Of a stretch of DNA of 64,000 bases, positions 39,847-51,939 are shown in pieces. The notes below the pieces were generated by a model. The model searched no databases, had not been told where the DNA came from, and saw only the letters and a program-made list of their open reading frames with translations. The position numbers and the translations under genes are program-made. Numbering within the stretch: position 1 is the first letter of the stretch; the number at the start of each line of letters is the position of its first letter. This DNA is from Albula goreensis (taxonomy: Eukaryota > Chordata > Actinopteri > Albuliformes > Albulidae), in NCBI GenBank assembly GCA_022829145.1, contig CM040742.1, forward strand, positions 10,169,131 through 10,233,130, read 5' to 3'.

Positions 39847-42800
39847 TATGCATATACATATACACACACAAACACAAATACGCATATACATATAACACAC
39901 ACACACACACACACAAATACGCATATACATTTAACACACACACATACACACACACACACGCAAATACGCATATACATACAACACACACACACACACACAT
40001 ACACACACGCAAATACACATACACATATGACACACACACGTACACACATACGTTCACACATGCATACACATACACTCACATATACACACACAGATACAAA
40101 TGCACAAAGGTACACTCACACACACACACACACACACACACACATTTTAAACTGTGCAGTAAAATGATAATCATCTTCATCATTATCACAATCAGAATGA
40201 AAGTAATGATTGTAATAATCATAATAATCTTCAGAATCATTCAGTCATCAGAACGCTGCAATTTTCCATAAACACTCTGATTACAATGACAGCGACGATT
40301 ACCATGACAACAGTGATCGCCACAACAGTGGTGATCATCATGATCCTCTGTGTTTACCACCTCCGCCAGTGATGATGATGATGATACTTCATTATGATGA
40401 TTATTAATATGATGATATAAAATCAGGGCGGAGTAGTGTAGAGCATGTCCTTCATTTGGGCTCAAGGAGATTTCTACATTTGCTAGCTAAATAAGTTTGT
40501 ACATTAGCATATAGCGGCAAAATGACACTATAATTCCTTATTGGGTGGCAAGTCCCTGTGTTTTATTAATGACTAATGTCTACATTAATATTCCCTCCTC
40601 TGTGCAATTACAGTAAAGTCATTCAGCCAAGGCCCTCATCCAGCAAACATTAACAACTGGAGAGCCCACACAAGTGCATCCTCTCAGGATTAATATGAGC
40701 ATTCATATTTCCTCATCTGTAAAATCACTAATATTTTCCCCTTATGTGAAAAATCACTAATATTTCCTCTGCTGCGAGGCACTTTTCAGTCAGGAGGCCG
40801 GCTTCCTCTCTGCTCATAATCCCTGCACAATGTGTGCGCTGACGTATCCGACGGGAAGCTGCTAAACCTGGGGATTACGGCGCTGCCTCTCTCAGCTGGG
40901 GCAGCGCACAGAACTGCAAGGGGCGGGGGGAGGGAGGGGAGGAGGGAGGGAGTGACTGGGAGAGAGAGAGAGGCAGAGGTAGAGGGAGGGAGAGCACACT
41001 CATCCCAGGTATATCTGAAATATAATGGGCTGTTATTGGCCTGTTACTACAGAAGGATATGCATTGAGGGTCAGTGACATTTTAATGTCTGAATGAAATA
41101 TTTTCCAACATGAAGAATTCATACATATGCAACTACTCTCTCTCTCTCTCTCTCTCTCTCCCTGTCTTATCGAGTTCGGAAAGAGTTTATGGTGATGAAA
41201 AATGAAAAATGAAAAATCTGGCATTGCGGGTGTTCTAAAGGGCAAAAAAGCACTTTGTTGTCGCAATCCAAAGGCTCACATGTTAACAATGTATACAAAA
41301 TTGTAGCAAAATTATCAGCTATTTTGGCATGATTGTGCAAGAGTCTGTTACATGAGGCGTGAAAATGTATGTAGAGAGGTTTTCTTTCAATTATTTGGCA
41401 CAGAGAAATTGAATGCCCAAGATCCCATGACAGCTAATGTTCACCTGTACAGCAGAGCACCTGATCAGCACCTGATCAGCACCTGATCAGCACCTGATCA
41501 GCACATGATCAGCACCTGATCAGCACCTGATCAGCACATGATCAGCACCTGATCAGCACCTGATTAGCTTGTCTATAGGTTGGATGTTTAGGCCACAACA
41601 CAGTTAAACACTCAAAGCAAGGAGTGGCCAGCCTGTGAGCCTTTCTCCTCTGCCATGTGGCCCAACAATGAAAAATGAACATACATTAAAAATTTAACAT
41701 TTTGAATGTTTTAAAGTCATATTGTTAATCATTCTTCGTTATTTAAGCAGCATTTATTATAATTTATTCTGCCAGCTTCTTGGAAACAGATTAAGCCTAG
41801 TAGACTGTAGACTGAAAGAACATTTCAATGACAATCCCCGCAGAAAGAAGTTTTCAGTTTAAAACTAGGCTTAATCCATGTCTGGGAAACCGGCCCATTA
41901 AGTAAAAATATTGTTACCTTCAGAAACTAAAACTAAAAAGAGGTGGCAGCAAGATCAGAACGTGTGTTCCTGCCAGGGTGTGATTTTCTACTGCGCAGCC
42001 CACAGGGCATGTGACCCATTTGAGCCGCAGAGGTTAAGAGCATGTTCATTACTCCTTGCTGACCTATATATATGCACAGCAGTATGATGCACAGCTATGG
42101 AGTAGTTCCAGCAAAAGTGTCTTCATCCAGATCAATGTGCAAACCTGTCCAACGTTTTTAAAAGGTTTCCCCACCTGACAGAGGCATAGGAGCAGCACGA
42201 ATGAAACACTGTATACAGCATGTACACACAGCACTTTCCACAAATGAAGTCATTTATTTACACACCTTCTGGCACCTGAAAACACATTGGCATGATTACA
42301 GTAGCACACCAAGAGAGAACAAATGCCAGGGTGGAAAGATTAGCTTTGGAAACCTCTACCCTCTCAGCAGGTTGGGTCACATGACTGATGGTGAAGTCTT
42401 GATCTTGTGGGGAAAACAATTTGGAACAAGTCTGATCTGTTCTGCTCTCCTTAGCTCTACTGTGGAGACACAGACAGCGATTATAACCCCCACACTGGCT
42501 CTCTGTGATAACCTACTGCTGCAGCAAGCACTTTGAAGCCCTACTGTTGAGAAACACACTATGATATCACACTGCACTGAACATACTATAATATCATACT
42601 GTATTGAATATACGGATATCATCCTGCACAGAACACACTGTGATGTCACAATGTCCAGAACACACTGTGATGTCACAATGTCCAGAATGCACTACCATAT
42701 TGTACTGCGCAGAGCAGATGGTGATATCATTGTGTACCAAACATGCACTGATATCATACTGAATAAAACACAGTGATTTCACAGTGTACAGAATGCACTT

Positions 42801-44158
42801 TACTTTGTTATTTTATTTAACAGAGTTAGCACCCAAGCTAATATTCATCAGTGGTCCCTGGACATACTGTACAGAACACACAGTGATGTCATATTTTTTT
42901 TCTGAACATGCTCTGATGTCATACTGTACAGAAGTAATTCACCCACACACACAACCTTCCTCATTAACACACACATGCACAAACACAATCACACACACTT
43001 CCTCCCTCACATATACACACACTTGAATCCACACACACACCTCTCCTGAACCCAGAGGGAAATGACCACATGCTATAGGGGCCCAGAGGGGGGCGCTGAA
43101 GAGCAGTCAGCACTAGAACCATTTAGCACTGAGGGAAAGTTGCAAAGGGACTGCTGTCATTCATCAACATGATCCATTATTTAGAGAGGATCTCAATGAT
43201 GTCCAAAGAGCAATCAACCCAGAACAGACTCAGACCACGCACACACACACATGCACACGCACTCACGCATGCATGCGCGCACACACACACACACACACGC
43301 ACACACACACCCACCCACACACACAGACACACACACACACACACATATGCAGCGCACTGCCTCGGAACAGCCCCCACCCCCAGGCACTGCTCCTGGCACA
43401 AACATCAGCTCCAGATTCCTCACATCCACAAATTACAAATTCAGTGGGCAGGCAAGGCGCTAACACTGAACTGTGTGAGAGAACCAGAGCATCTCACTAC
43501 TGGGGTTTTATACACCTCTGTGAGTTTTCTAGGGTGCTCATAGGACACAAAATAAAACATTTGCTAAACCCCAAACACAGAGTGTCACAAAAACATCTTG
43601 TTGCTGGGGTGGCGGCTGGGCCTGGAGGCGGTAACATTAATGCGCGTGGGAGAACTGGAGTGTCTCACTGCGGGGTTTCTTCTCTGTGAGTTTTCCAGTT
43701 TCACACATATAGAATGTGTGATCATAACTACAGCCGTGTGTGTAAGCTAGCTACCTCAGCTAACCATAGCTTACCAGCTAGCTTAGTTAGGAGCTATCAA
43801 TGCTGTGATGTCCAAACTCATGGTATTCATTTTTCCATTGCAGCCAAAGAAACAGAATAGAATCATTCCTTTCCCCAGCTCCTCCCACACCTATCTGCAT
43901 GCCCCACCTGTCAGCTCACCTGTACTTCATACTGCTGTGTCTCCCAATGGCCTCCTTCATGTGGGCGTGTCCTTGGGTGGGGGCTCGCGAGGCCTCCCTG
44001 GCCTTGGCCAATACCAACGGCCCATTCCCGCCCTGGCTGCTGCCTCCTCCCCCTCCTCCAGCCCCGCCTCCAGGTGGGGGGGCAGTCCGGAGGCCGCAGA
44101 GTCTGTCCTCACTCCGGCTTTTCAGGTTGTGCTCTGTGCAGGCAAATGACACCTGCAT
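27407..44158 (-). CDS. kcnab3: Voltage-gated K+ channel beta-3 subunit (aldo-keto reductase fold), 14 exons, 407 aa
   Basis: Exons in transcript order: 43920-44158, 35728-35771, 34667-34704, 33870-33949, 33664-33708, 33390-33434, 32471-32514, 32014-32100, 31741-31826, 29363-29483, 29048-29142, 28806-28926, 28052-28140, 27407-27496. They sum to 1224 nt with every phase matching. The protein is a cytosolic Kv1 channel partner with an NADPH-binding aldo-keto-reductase barrel. The tetrad residues are visible as D125 and Y130 ([10 protein letters not shown]), K158 (TTKIYWGG) and N198 (VFANRTD). The N-terminus [20 protein letters not shown], with Cys7, is the Kv-beta1.1/beta3 inactivation-ball type, followed by a Gly-rich linker. 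Kcnab3 is preferred over kcnab1 or kcnab2 because of that linker, TFGSQISDE and the C-terminus [20 protein letters not shown]. Human KCNAB3 is 404 aa. An upstream alternative first exon lies at 54491-54783. Confidence 0.97.
30810..31391. mobile_element. Non-autonomous hAT-like element in kcnab3 intron
   Basis: The left end reads GGGCTGCACGATATGG and the right end inverts to GGGCTGCAAAATATAG. The interior has 'attgcgatggcgataagc' and 'ttgcgatattttaaaa' typical of dispersed hAT-like MITEs in fish. Near-identical flanks atgtata (30803-30809) and atgcata (31392-31398) are probable target duplications. It lies between the exons at 29363-29483 and 31741-31826. Confidence 0.6.
34260..34620 (+). repeat. 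Dispersed teleost retroposon tail in kcnab3 intron
   Basis: It contains 'tcagtgagtcaggacctcc', 'tagcatctcatctgaagg', 'tctaaagtaaagagtgcccc' and a downstream 'ggcccatcaccaacccaac' block, the same order as in the diverged copy at 8749-8960. It ends just before the kcnab3 exon at 34667-34704. No protein is encoded. Confidence 0.55.
36651..36745 (-). CDS. kcnab3: Candidate internal alternative first exon of kcnab3
   Basis: On the minus strand an ATG at 36745 opens 31 codons plus AG, ending at a GT donor (GTACGA). The reading begins [10 protein letters not shown] and ends LQAEGYR once the split Arg codon is completed by the common second exon. Splice phase and terminal Tyr-Arg are identical to the canonical first exon (MKYR) and the distal exon (MLYR). 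An in-frame TAG lies 13 codons upstream. A GC-rich patch at 37080-37330 could be its promoter. Against it: a 31-codon open frame is not rare by chance, the donor is not ideal, and I recognise no homologue. Confidence 0.3.
37080..37340 (-). promoter_or_regulatory. GC/CpG-rich patch inside kcnab3 intron 1
   Basis: This segment is much richer in G, C and CpG than its surroundings and lies about 350-600 bp upstream (minus sense) of the candidate exon at 36651-36745. It could be an internal promoter. The evidence is composition and position only. Confidence 0.3.
38046..38161. repeat. 35-bp minisatellite, about 3.3 copies
   Basis: A 35-bp unit containing 'caggtacagcccaacagag' and 'tcagagtgctgtaa' repeats almost without change, so it is young. 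It lies in kcnab3 intron 1. Confidence 0.9.
38330..38650. repeat. About 36-bp minisatellite, about 9 copies
   Basis: The unit contains 'tgaccactcccattccc' then 'gccacacccacaact' and is tandemly repeated with small differences. On the minus strand it gives a 115-codon Trp/Gly/Val-rich open frame that is a repeat artefact. Confidence 0.93.
39308..40142. repeat. Compound CA-rich satellite with a 19-bp interspersed unit
   Basis: Long (CA)n tracts are separated by recurring 'aaccaaacacggatacaac' (at least six copies) and, further right, by 'caaatacgcatatacatat' variants. This higher-order structure shows that blocks of microsatellite plus spacer have been duplicated together. Long open frames in all frames through it are artefacts. 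Confidence 0.92.
40820..41000. promoter_or_regulatory. GC-rich patch with Sp1-like motif in kcnab3 intron 1
   Basis: A CpG-containing stretch around 40840-40930 includes GGGGCGGGG, an Sp1/GC-box type motif, followed by a G/A-rich run. A regulatory element or cryptic promoter is possible; nothing downstream supports a separate gene. Confidence 0.25.
41455..41567. repeat. 11-bp tandem array carrying CACCTG E-boxes
   Basis: About ten copies of 'agcacctgatc' (some cacatg) lie head to tail in kcnab3 intron 1. Every unit has an E-box-type CANNTG core and, at each junction, the palindrome TGATCA. Confidence 0.95.
42548..42930. repeat. Degenerate approximately 28-bp tandem repeat
   Basis: Diverged units contain 'acactgtgatgtcac' and 'atgtccagaa' or 'ctgtacagaa'. 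Two adjacent units near 42630-42687 are nearly identical. Most others are diverged, indicating an old array in kcnab3 intron 1. Confidence 0.75.
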
Positions 44159-45720
44159 GGTGACCCCTCTCTCAGTGACGAGGTCACTAGATGATACTGA
44201 CTGCAGACACCCCCTCTTTTCCCCAATAATGCGCCCCCTGCTGTTGATCCCAGTCTACCGGTCAACTGCTCCAGTCAAGTGTTTCCAAAATGTCCAAATG
44301 AAGGGGGCCAGGAAGGACAGCTGGGTTTCTCTCGAGAGACAGCTACAGACAGAGACACACAGAGAGAGGAGGGACTATAGTTACAGTTGGACGCGCTGGC
44401 TGGGCTCCAGGCTGTAACCTGCGACACGCTTGCTGCCGCGCCGCCGAAGCTGTCTCTGCATACAGCTCAGCAGGCAACAAGTCCACCTCCGCCCGTCTCC
44501 CGCGGTTACAGGCCAAACCGCCGTCTGTAAGCAGGCGTCGTCATAATCTCCATGAAGGCAAGTTTTTCCCGCTCCCAAGCCTCGTCTTTTCCTTTCCTTA
44601 GAACCGCAGTGGTTTTTCCGCTCTGAGGCGTGGGATTTTTCTATCCTTTCGGAGTGTAAGGGAGCCTCAAGGTCCGGGAGACTCCAGGATGCTCTGACTT
44701 TCACGAGTGGACTGAAACATTCACATCACACACACTCATCGCAAACACACTCCCCCAAATCACACACACACACACCGGTCCCTTCCCCCACGACAATAAA
44801 AGCACGTCCGCGTGCCCTACTGGCAGACTGACACACTAATTCGCAGACGGACGCGCTGACACGACGCTTTCTGCAGCACCGGTCTTCCCGCCGCAGCGGG
44901 AGTGCCCGCGGGGTTACTGGCTCCACAGAAGGCCGGTTGGACTGCCCCGACGCACGCAGCATCGGTAACACCGCCGGACCCAGCGGTGTTCCTGGCTATG
45001 CTATCTACCACAGGGACTGTGGAACTTAACGACTGCTCGGGCATACACACATGCACACACACTTTCACTCTCTTACACTCCCTCACACACACACAGACAC
45101 TCACGCACGCAGTCAGTATAGGGCTTTTGCTTGCACTCCCGCGAATAAAGCCGTGCACACACACATACACACACACTGAAGAGACGCTACCTGAAACGCC
45201 GCTCGGTCACACATATAACTGAACTGTTGCAACAAACAGCTGCCGCAGTGGTTCCAATGCTCGCGGTGTTTTCGTTATTAACAGTAACTGCCATTATTCT
45301 TAAAGTCATCCGGCGTTAGAATCAGGATCTTGTGAGTTCATCTCCCTGCAGAGCCGCCTGTCTCGTTCCTTCGGGCAGTGTGCCATCTACAATTATCGTT
45401 GTATATGCAAATAATACCGATTGTGGCTGAAAAATATCAGTTTGCTTGTAAAACGATTGAGAAACGCGCAACCCGAATTTCCTTGTTGTTGCAATTCATC
45501 TGTTGGTCACCGTTTATTCCTCAGTCTTTCAAACGTTTGCCGATGTCCCCCCGGAAACAAAGCAGCTGATGTCCAACTCCTATTTTAGTAAACAGGCACA
45601 AACACGAACATACGAAATATGTGATGTCGAAAACCGCGAAGAGCACCTGCGCGCTCTCTCGCTCACTCCCTCTCTTCTCTCTCTATCTCCCTCTCTCTCA
45701 CGCACACACCGGTCTTAACA
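44159..45720 (-). promoter_or_regulatory. kcnab3 proximal promoter / 5' UTR region, CpG-rich
   Basis: The sequence directly upstream of the ball-domain ATG is GC- and CpG-rich, especially 44400-44580 and 44810-45010, in contrast to its AT-richer surroundings. No dominant TATA box was identified. A CpG-island promoter is the likely reading. Short open frames here lack coding support. Confidence 0.5.
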
Positions 45721-46919
45721 CACTCAGTTTCAATGAATTGATTAGATTCAAAACTACAATTTCGGCGCAAATAACACGAATCCAAGATGCTTAATCCCCT
45801 ATTCCAGAGACACATGCACACACCACATGCGGTTTCCCTCACACTTTATAATCATTTGGGGCAGAGAAAGGGGGGTCCTCAATTCATCAGCTGTTTTGTT
45901 CATTTATTTATTTATTTTCTAAACGTAATGATTGAACAGGCAAATATTGACTTCTCTAGTCTGTTCACTAGCAGTAGGTACTTGGGGGAAATTAAGAAAA
46001 TCTCAAAGATGACCACTCCCGCCTTGCCACTATCTCTCCTCTGCTCCTTCTTTCTTCACCCCCACCCCCGTTTTTTCCTCATGTTCCTTCCTCCCCCACT
46101 CTTCTCTTCTCCTCCCAGTTCTCCAGAGCCACCACCCCCCCAGCTAACCCACACTTGTAACCATGGGGAATGACAGAAAAAGTGGAGAGAGGTTTCATCA
46201 GGGGAGTGTGTGAGTGTGTGTGTTGTGAGGGTATTTGTGACACCTCTATCCTCCCTGCGATTAAAAAGCTGGCAGTCCAAATGCATAGTTCTAAAACCAT
46301 TCCGCTCCATCGGGTCATGTCTGTTTTCTCCCCGGCCAACAGAGACCCACACAGCCGCACTCTGACTGGTGATCTCACCATGGCCTCCGCGCACACCTTT
46401 TCAGTCATATCACATAAAAAACAACTAACCAAGGCACCTTGCCGTGTGTTTGTCAGACACGCAGATTGTACCATTGCATTCCATTGACAAAACCATGCTG
46501 CTCCTGATTGGCTAGGAGGGCACAAACAAGCAAACGCATCTAAAAATAAAGCATGAAATGGCCCGAGGCTTATCTCGGGGGTCTGGAGGCCCTGTCAATC
46601 ACAAACCCCTGGGGCGTATAAATTATGGAGCAGCCTAGCGCCCTGTAGGACAGGATGATACTGCTTATGGCGTTGCCAGCATGGTAACGCCGTCCCCATT
46701 CAGTGTTGTTTCCCACTGAGTGGACAGGATGGGGGAGTGTCCTCACACCTCAGACGCTCATCATGTGACTGAAAGGGAAAGCAAGGTTTGGACCTACAGG
46801 TGGCACCTCCACCTCCATGCTGCTTGTGAGGCTGCTTCTCACACCCTGCCCACACTGGAGGGAGAAGAGTCCCTCGGGCCAAATGAAATTAACATACAGC
46901 ATATACATGGCCGTAGAAA

Positions 46920-47035
<116 letters not shown>

Positions 47036-48141
47036 CACCCACATGCACATAGGGATCACATATGCACATGCTTACACACACCCTCGAGTAGTCACACACA
47101 TGCACACGCACAGAAACAAAAATGACAAAAACACACATATAGTGTGCACGCACCCACATGCACACATACAGAATGTACACTCGCACAAACACACATGGCC
47201 AAGAGCCCTCAACATCAAACACCAGCACTGACCCCACAGTGCATGTAAACCTCAGGAGCCGAATGTGAGCCAATCAGAGAGCATGAGTACTGTGGAACCA
47301 GCCAATCAGTGAGAAACACCTTGGTGCAGAGACAGGCCCTTGAGGGAATGCAGTCAGAGGTCTATGTCATTGAGAAGCAGAGATCAGGTCAGCCTGACAC
47401 AAGCTTTGAGAAAAAAAATCAGGAAAGACATGGAAAGAAAAACAACGAGACATGTGTTTGGTCTCTTGATAAGATATTTATCAATTCATATTTGAATCAG
47501 CTAGATAATCCCTCCCCTCCAAATTGCGTGTAGCAGGTGTCGTGGCTCAAAATGGCTGCCATCTTTCAGAGGTCAATGGTGGTGATTGAGGTGGACCTTC
47601 ATCCGCTTCTCCCTCAGTCAAACAGTCCTGGAGATGTTGGTACACTCTTCTCCCACAATCAATGCTTGACCGGGAATATAAACTTGATCTATGTGTAAAG
47701 CGAGGGTGTGTTCTGTGTATGTGTGTGTATGTTTGTGAGTGTGTGTCTGTTCATGTTTGTGCAGTGAGTGTGTGTGTGCACTATACTGCAGTATTAGAGT
47801 ATGTGTGTGTGTGTGTGTGTGTGTACAGAATGTGTGATGCACCGTGTGTGTGTGTGTGTGTGTGTGTGCATATGACTGTGTGCGTGTGCATGTATGCGTA
47901 TCCATGTGGCTGCTACAACGCTGATGGCTAGGAAAGGGTCCATTAACACTCACTACTGTATCTCCCTCTGTTTCTTTCCATCTTTTACTGCCTCCTCCTC
48001 TCCTCCCCTCTGTCCTTTTTCCATCCTCCCTATCCATCCCTCCCCCTCACCCTCCATCTCCCTCGCTCGCTCTCTCTCAGGGATATTTGTCTCTCACTAC
48101 AGTTTATCTTTCTGCATGTCCACACTGAGTCAGCATTACTG

Positions 48142-48176
<35 letters not shown>

Positions 48177-48957
48177 CAGAATGTGATGGCTCTGGCATAT
48201 TTGCAGTTCAGAAGCAGATTATGGACAGATGGTAAAGAAAGAAATGCTGTCATTTCTCCCTCCCCTTCTCTCTCTCGCTCACTCCTCTTCTTTCTCTTGC
48301 TTTCTGTTTTTCATCTTTCTCTGTTCCATTGAAATGCGTGCACACACACAGACATTCATACACAGAGCACATACTGTAAATAGATGCACACATGCAAGCA
48401 TACAAACACGCACATACACACTCATATACTACACATAAGAACAAGCATTCTTGTCTATTTTATATAAAGCTTCCCATTATTGAATAGAAATTTCATGCTG
48501 AATGGTCTGCTTCACGGACGTGCCAGGGGCACTATGGTGTAACCATTAGAGTAACCAGATCAGGTGTCAACCCTGTACACAATTAGCCAATCAACAGCAG
48601 GCGTGCTCCCTAATGGACAGTCATTGCAGCACTCAGTTTCACTTTATACAGCTTCTTGCAACCTATGCTGTCATACCCTCATCCTCATACAGGTGACATT
48701 GCTTTGATTCATATTTATCATAATAACTCTGTAATAATGTCACCTCAGGGGGGTAGTGGTCATTGGAAACGACCCTCATCAAGCGTTTGACATGATAGTA
48801 ATGTTGGCCTCTGAGTCTGTGTTCAAAACGTGAAGTCAGATTATAGCCCACTGGGAATTTATTTGACATGCTCTGAGATTTCATGAATAGTGAAGCACAG
48901 TCAGTCTACTTGTGTTTGACAGCAATTAATGACGTTATTCAGTGCAGCAGGGTAACG

Positions 48958-48960
<3 letters not shown>

Positions 48961-49018
<58 letters not shown>
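48961..49018. repeat. (TA)n microsatellite, about 58 bp
   Basis: Uninterrupted alternating TA. Unlike the tract at 24635-24716, it has no obvious inverted-repeat arms. Confidence 0.95.
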
Positions 49019-49021
<3 letters not shown>

Positions 49022-49679
49022 ATTTATTTATTCAAGAGATGTATTTGTCACATGCATAATTGTACATCAGCAGTGAATGTGGTTGCAGCAACTCCAGTAA
49101 CTGTGCAAATAGCAAACGTAATAAATATAAATTCATCTATATATAAATATATGCATACACATTTTTTGTCAAATCTGACTTATTGATTCATTTGCATTTT
49201 GAATCATTTCTGGGCCACCTAGACATTACTAATCATTATTAAAATAAATAATATGACTCATTAAGTCTGTGGGCAAAATAGCTGACTTGTGACAAGGTGG
49301 GTTCCCAGTCAAAACAGAGCATGGTTTGGTCTGAGTATTTCTGTAGTTTATCGCACACAGAGACTCCACCATGGCTGGCTGGCACTCTCACAGCACTGCT
49401 TCCTGTCTGGCCCTGGTAACAGGCAGGGGGAGCGTTGGCAGGGTATTATCTCACACCTAGGGTGTGAATTTAGGGTGGGGAGACCAGGAGCTACCCTTCC
49501 TCCCCAACAGAGTGACACATGAGCTCCTCGAAAAGCATCAAATATGAAAAAAATCAAATATGAAATTCTGTTTACAACATGAATTTCAGGTTCTCAGTAG
49601 TGATTCACACCACATACATGAAAGAAGAGCATATAAAATAACAACCCCTTTTTTGGGGGGGTAAGGTGGGGGGGGGGAC

Positions 49680-49930
49680 CCTCCCAAATGATATAACCCT
49701 CCAGTTATATAATTCTCACACAGATCACACCCAGAGCCAGCTGGAGGTGGATAGGCTCCCCCTACTGTCGGCAGGTCCGATCAATTGCTCCTCCCCTCTA
49801 CCAGGAGAGTTTTCCCTGCCACTCTCACCCTATGGTTCACTGTTGATTTAAATTGGGGTGTGCTGCAAAGCATATTGGGAAAGATGAATTGTGAAATGGG
49901 CTGTACAAATACATCATGAAAGGGTCAAGG
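49680..49930 (+). repeat. 3' tail of a LINE/SINE-type retroposon
   Basis: The sequence runs through 'tgccactctcaccctatgg' to 'gtgaaatgggctgtacaaat', closely resembling the 3' ends shared by several fish LINEs and SINEs. It is 5'-truncated or non-autonomous; no reverse transcriptase is present. Confidence 0.5.
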
Positions 49931-51459
49931 GTGTGGTCCCCAAATATCTTTAAATGGCACCATGCATTTCAGTTATTCAGCAGCTTCCATTTATTTAGTC
50001 ATTCCATTCGCTGAGCTTCAGGATGTCAAATCAAGTTCCATAGAAAAGTCCGGAGCATAGACACAAATTAAAGTTACATAATTTCCCCATGAAATGTATT
50101 GCTGCAGATTGCAGGCATGAGTACAGTAAAATATGTGTTTGAACCCTTTGTTTTTGACAAACGTTTTCCTTTCAGTAAAAATGTGCCCTCTCTTTTACCA
50201 GTGAGGGCCTTAATGATTTCAACCACCAGTCAGTAAGTGAATCGATAGAAGAAGGTTATTGATTTCTGAAGGAATCATTTGTCATGCAGCTCATTACAGA
50301 AAATCAAAACAGCTTATCTGACTGATCTGTAGTCTCGGGATATAAATATGATATTTATTGTTTCTTTTTCAGTAGATATTTATTCTCTATGGCTTGCATG
50401 GCTATTTATGACATAACACTGCACACCACAGTAAAACCATATTCCAAATCAACAGACATTAAAAGTATCTAATTAACAGAAATTAATAGCTTTTTACGAT
50501 TCAGCCACTGCAGTGAGGTAGGAGAGATAACCAGGATAAGTAGTGGGTCCCTGAGACCGAGTTTGGAAAGCAGTGAACTGAACTTGTTTGCATTGTTTTG
50601 AGAAAATGTATTTTTAAAAGATATATTTAGTCCCATTTAGTGTGCATGGCTGGGTTATAGGTTTATATGTGAAAGAAGCAGGAATCAAAGCACCCATAAT
50701 ATAGAGTTGGTGTCCCTATTCTATCGCACCATCAGCTGCCATGGTAACAACAACCGGAAACTGTTCAATCAAGCACGATCTCAATTTATAAAACAGCAGA
50801 ATAAAACTGAAGGCAGCGTGTGTTCATGAAGACAGGGTGAAGGCAAGGGGCGTCGGCTGCGCTAGTGAATCGTCGGAAAACAAATGTATTGCTGAAAGAG
50901 TCCAGCAATTAGCACAAAATTCAATTAGCAAATAATGATAATCTGTTGATTACTCTGACACTGCCACCCGTCGAATCCGAAATACACCAGACCACTGATG
51001 CCTGTAGTATAATTAGGGAGAAACCTGCAGCGTGCGTGCATGCACCAGCCGTTTACAAGTCACGGAACTGTCGCTTTAAATGGCCGGTAAAAAACAGATA
51101 TTTTTACTTCTAACAAATCTTTAAAAAGGGATAACAGAGGATTTATGCTATATCTGGATTTGCAGTGGTAAGAGTGAGTCGTCCATATGTCGCTGGGTTT
51201 TCCCTCTCTTGCCTCAGACCCTCGCAGTGGCACCAACAGGCAAACGCAGGGACCAGCGCTCAGACTGCGAGAGAGATGCACTGTGCCTGTGAGATGGTGC
51301 ACAAATCTCCCCCATTAGAGGCCCTGCAGTGCTCTAAATGTGTGACGCATTAGTGCCCTTTGGTAATTTAAACAAATTTTTTGAGGTTAATTGCTGTAAA
51401 TCCCACCCTCGCCGTCTCAGTTAATGTGCAGCGATCTGGCTTTCTGATGTGCCCTGGAT

Positions 51460-51617
51460 CCAGGGGTGCAGCACCAGGGGGAAAAAGGGTACTAATTCTA
51501 AAGGGCCCAAGGCTTTGAAGGGGCCCACGAAAATCTGGGAATTTTTTTTAATAAAGAGTGGAGGGGCCCTCAGAACCTGCCTATGTACAGGGCCCAGAAT
51601 TTCTAGCTATGCCCCTG
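51460..51617. mobile_element. Small terminal-inverted-repeat element (MITE-like)
   Basis: The left end CAGGGGTGCAGCACCAGGGG and the right end, inverted, CAGGGGCATAGCTAG share the CAGGGG terminus common in hAT-like MITEs. The interior has repeated 'agggcccaaggc' type blocks. Target duplications are not clear. Confidence 0.45.
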
Positions 51618-51939
51618 CCTGTGGCACCAAGTCACTGAGATAAAGGGGGGTGCGTGTGAATGTGAAACATTTTTGCAGCCTCGAAAAGCATGAATGCACA
51701 TACAGAAGGCAGTATGTCAGTGGTCTGTGTTCCTGGTCCCAGAGGGCCAATGGGACTGTTGGTCTTTGGGGAAGATTAAACAGATAATTAACCTCACCAG
51801 AAGTCTTGGGTCGGGTTGTGAAGATGATCAAATAGAATATACTATTAGACAAGGGAAACCCACAGCAGCATAAATCATAGTTTTTGCATCATTATTTCAT
51901 TCACTAATGAGAGGTAGTCACCAATTACCAATATTGCCC

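Larger units (their letters stand above)
35772..43919 (-). other. kcnab3 intron 1 (8.1 kb), minisatellite-rich
   Basis: This intron separates the ball-domain exon from the core. It contains a candidate internal alternative first exon (36651-36745), GC-rich patches at 37080-37330 and 40820-40960, tandem arrays at 38046-38161, 38330-38650, 41455-41567 and 42548-42930, and a long CA-rich block at 39308-40142. No separate gene is supported. Confidence 0.75.

Noticed and set aside
39237-40271. Open frames of up to 336 codons on both strands
   Set aside because: They are entirely microsatellite and composite satellite; both strands and several frames are open at once, which is a repeat artefact.
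41455-41567. CRISPR-like array
   Set aside because: Head-to-tail 11-bp repeats without unique spacers in vertebrate DNA; a minisatellite.
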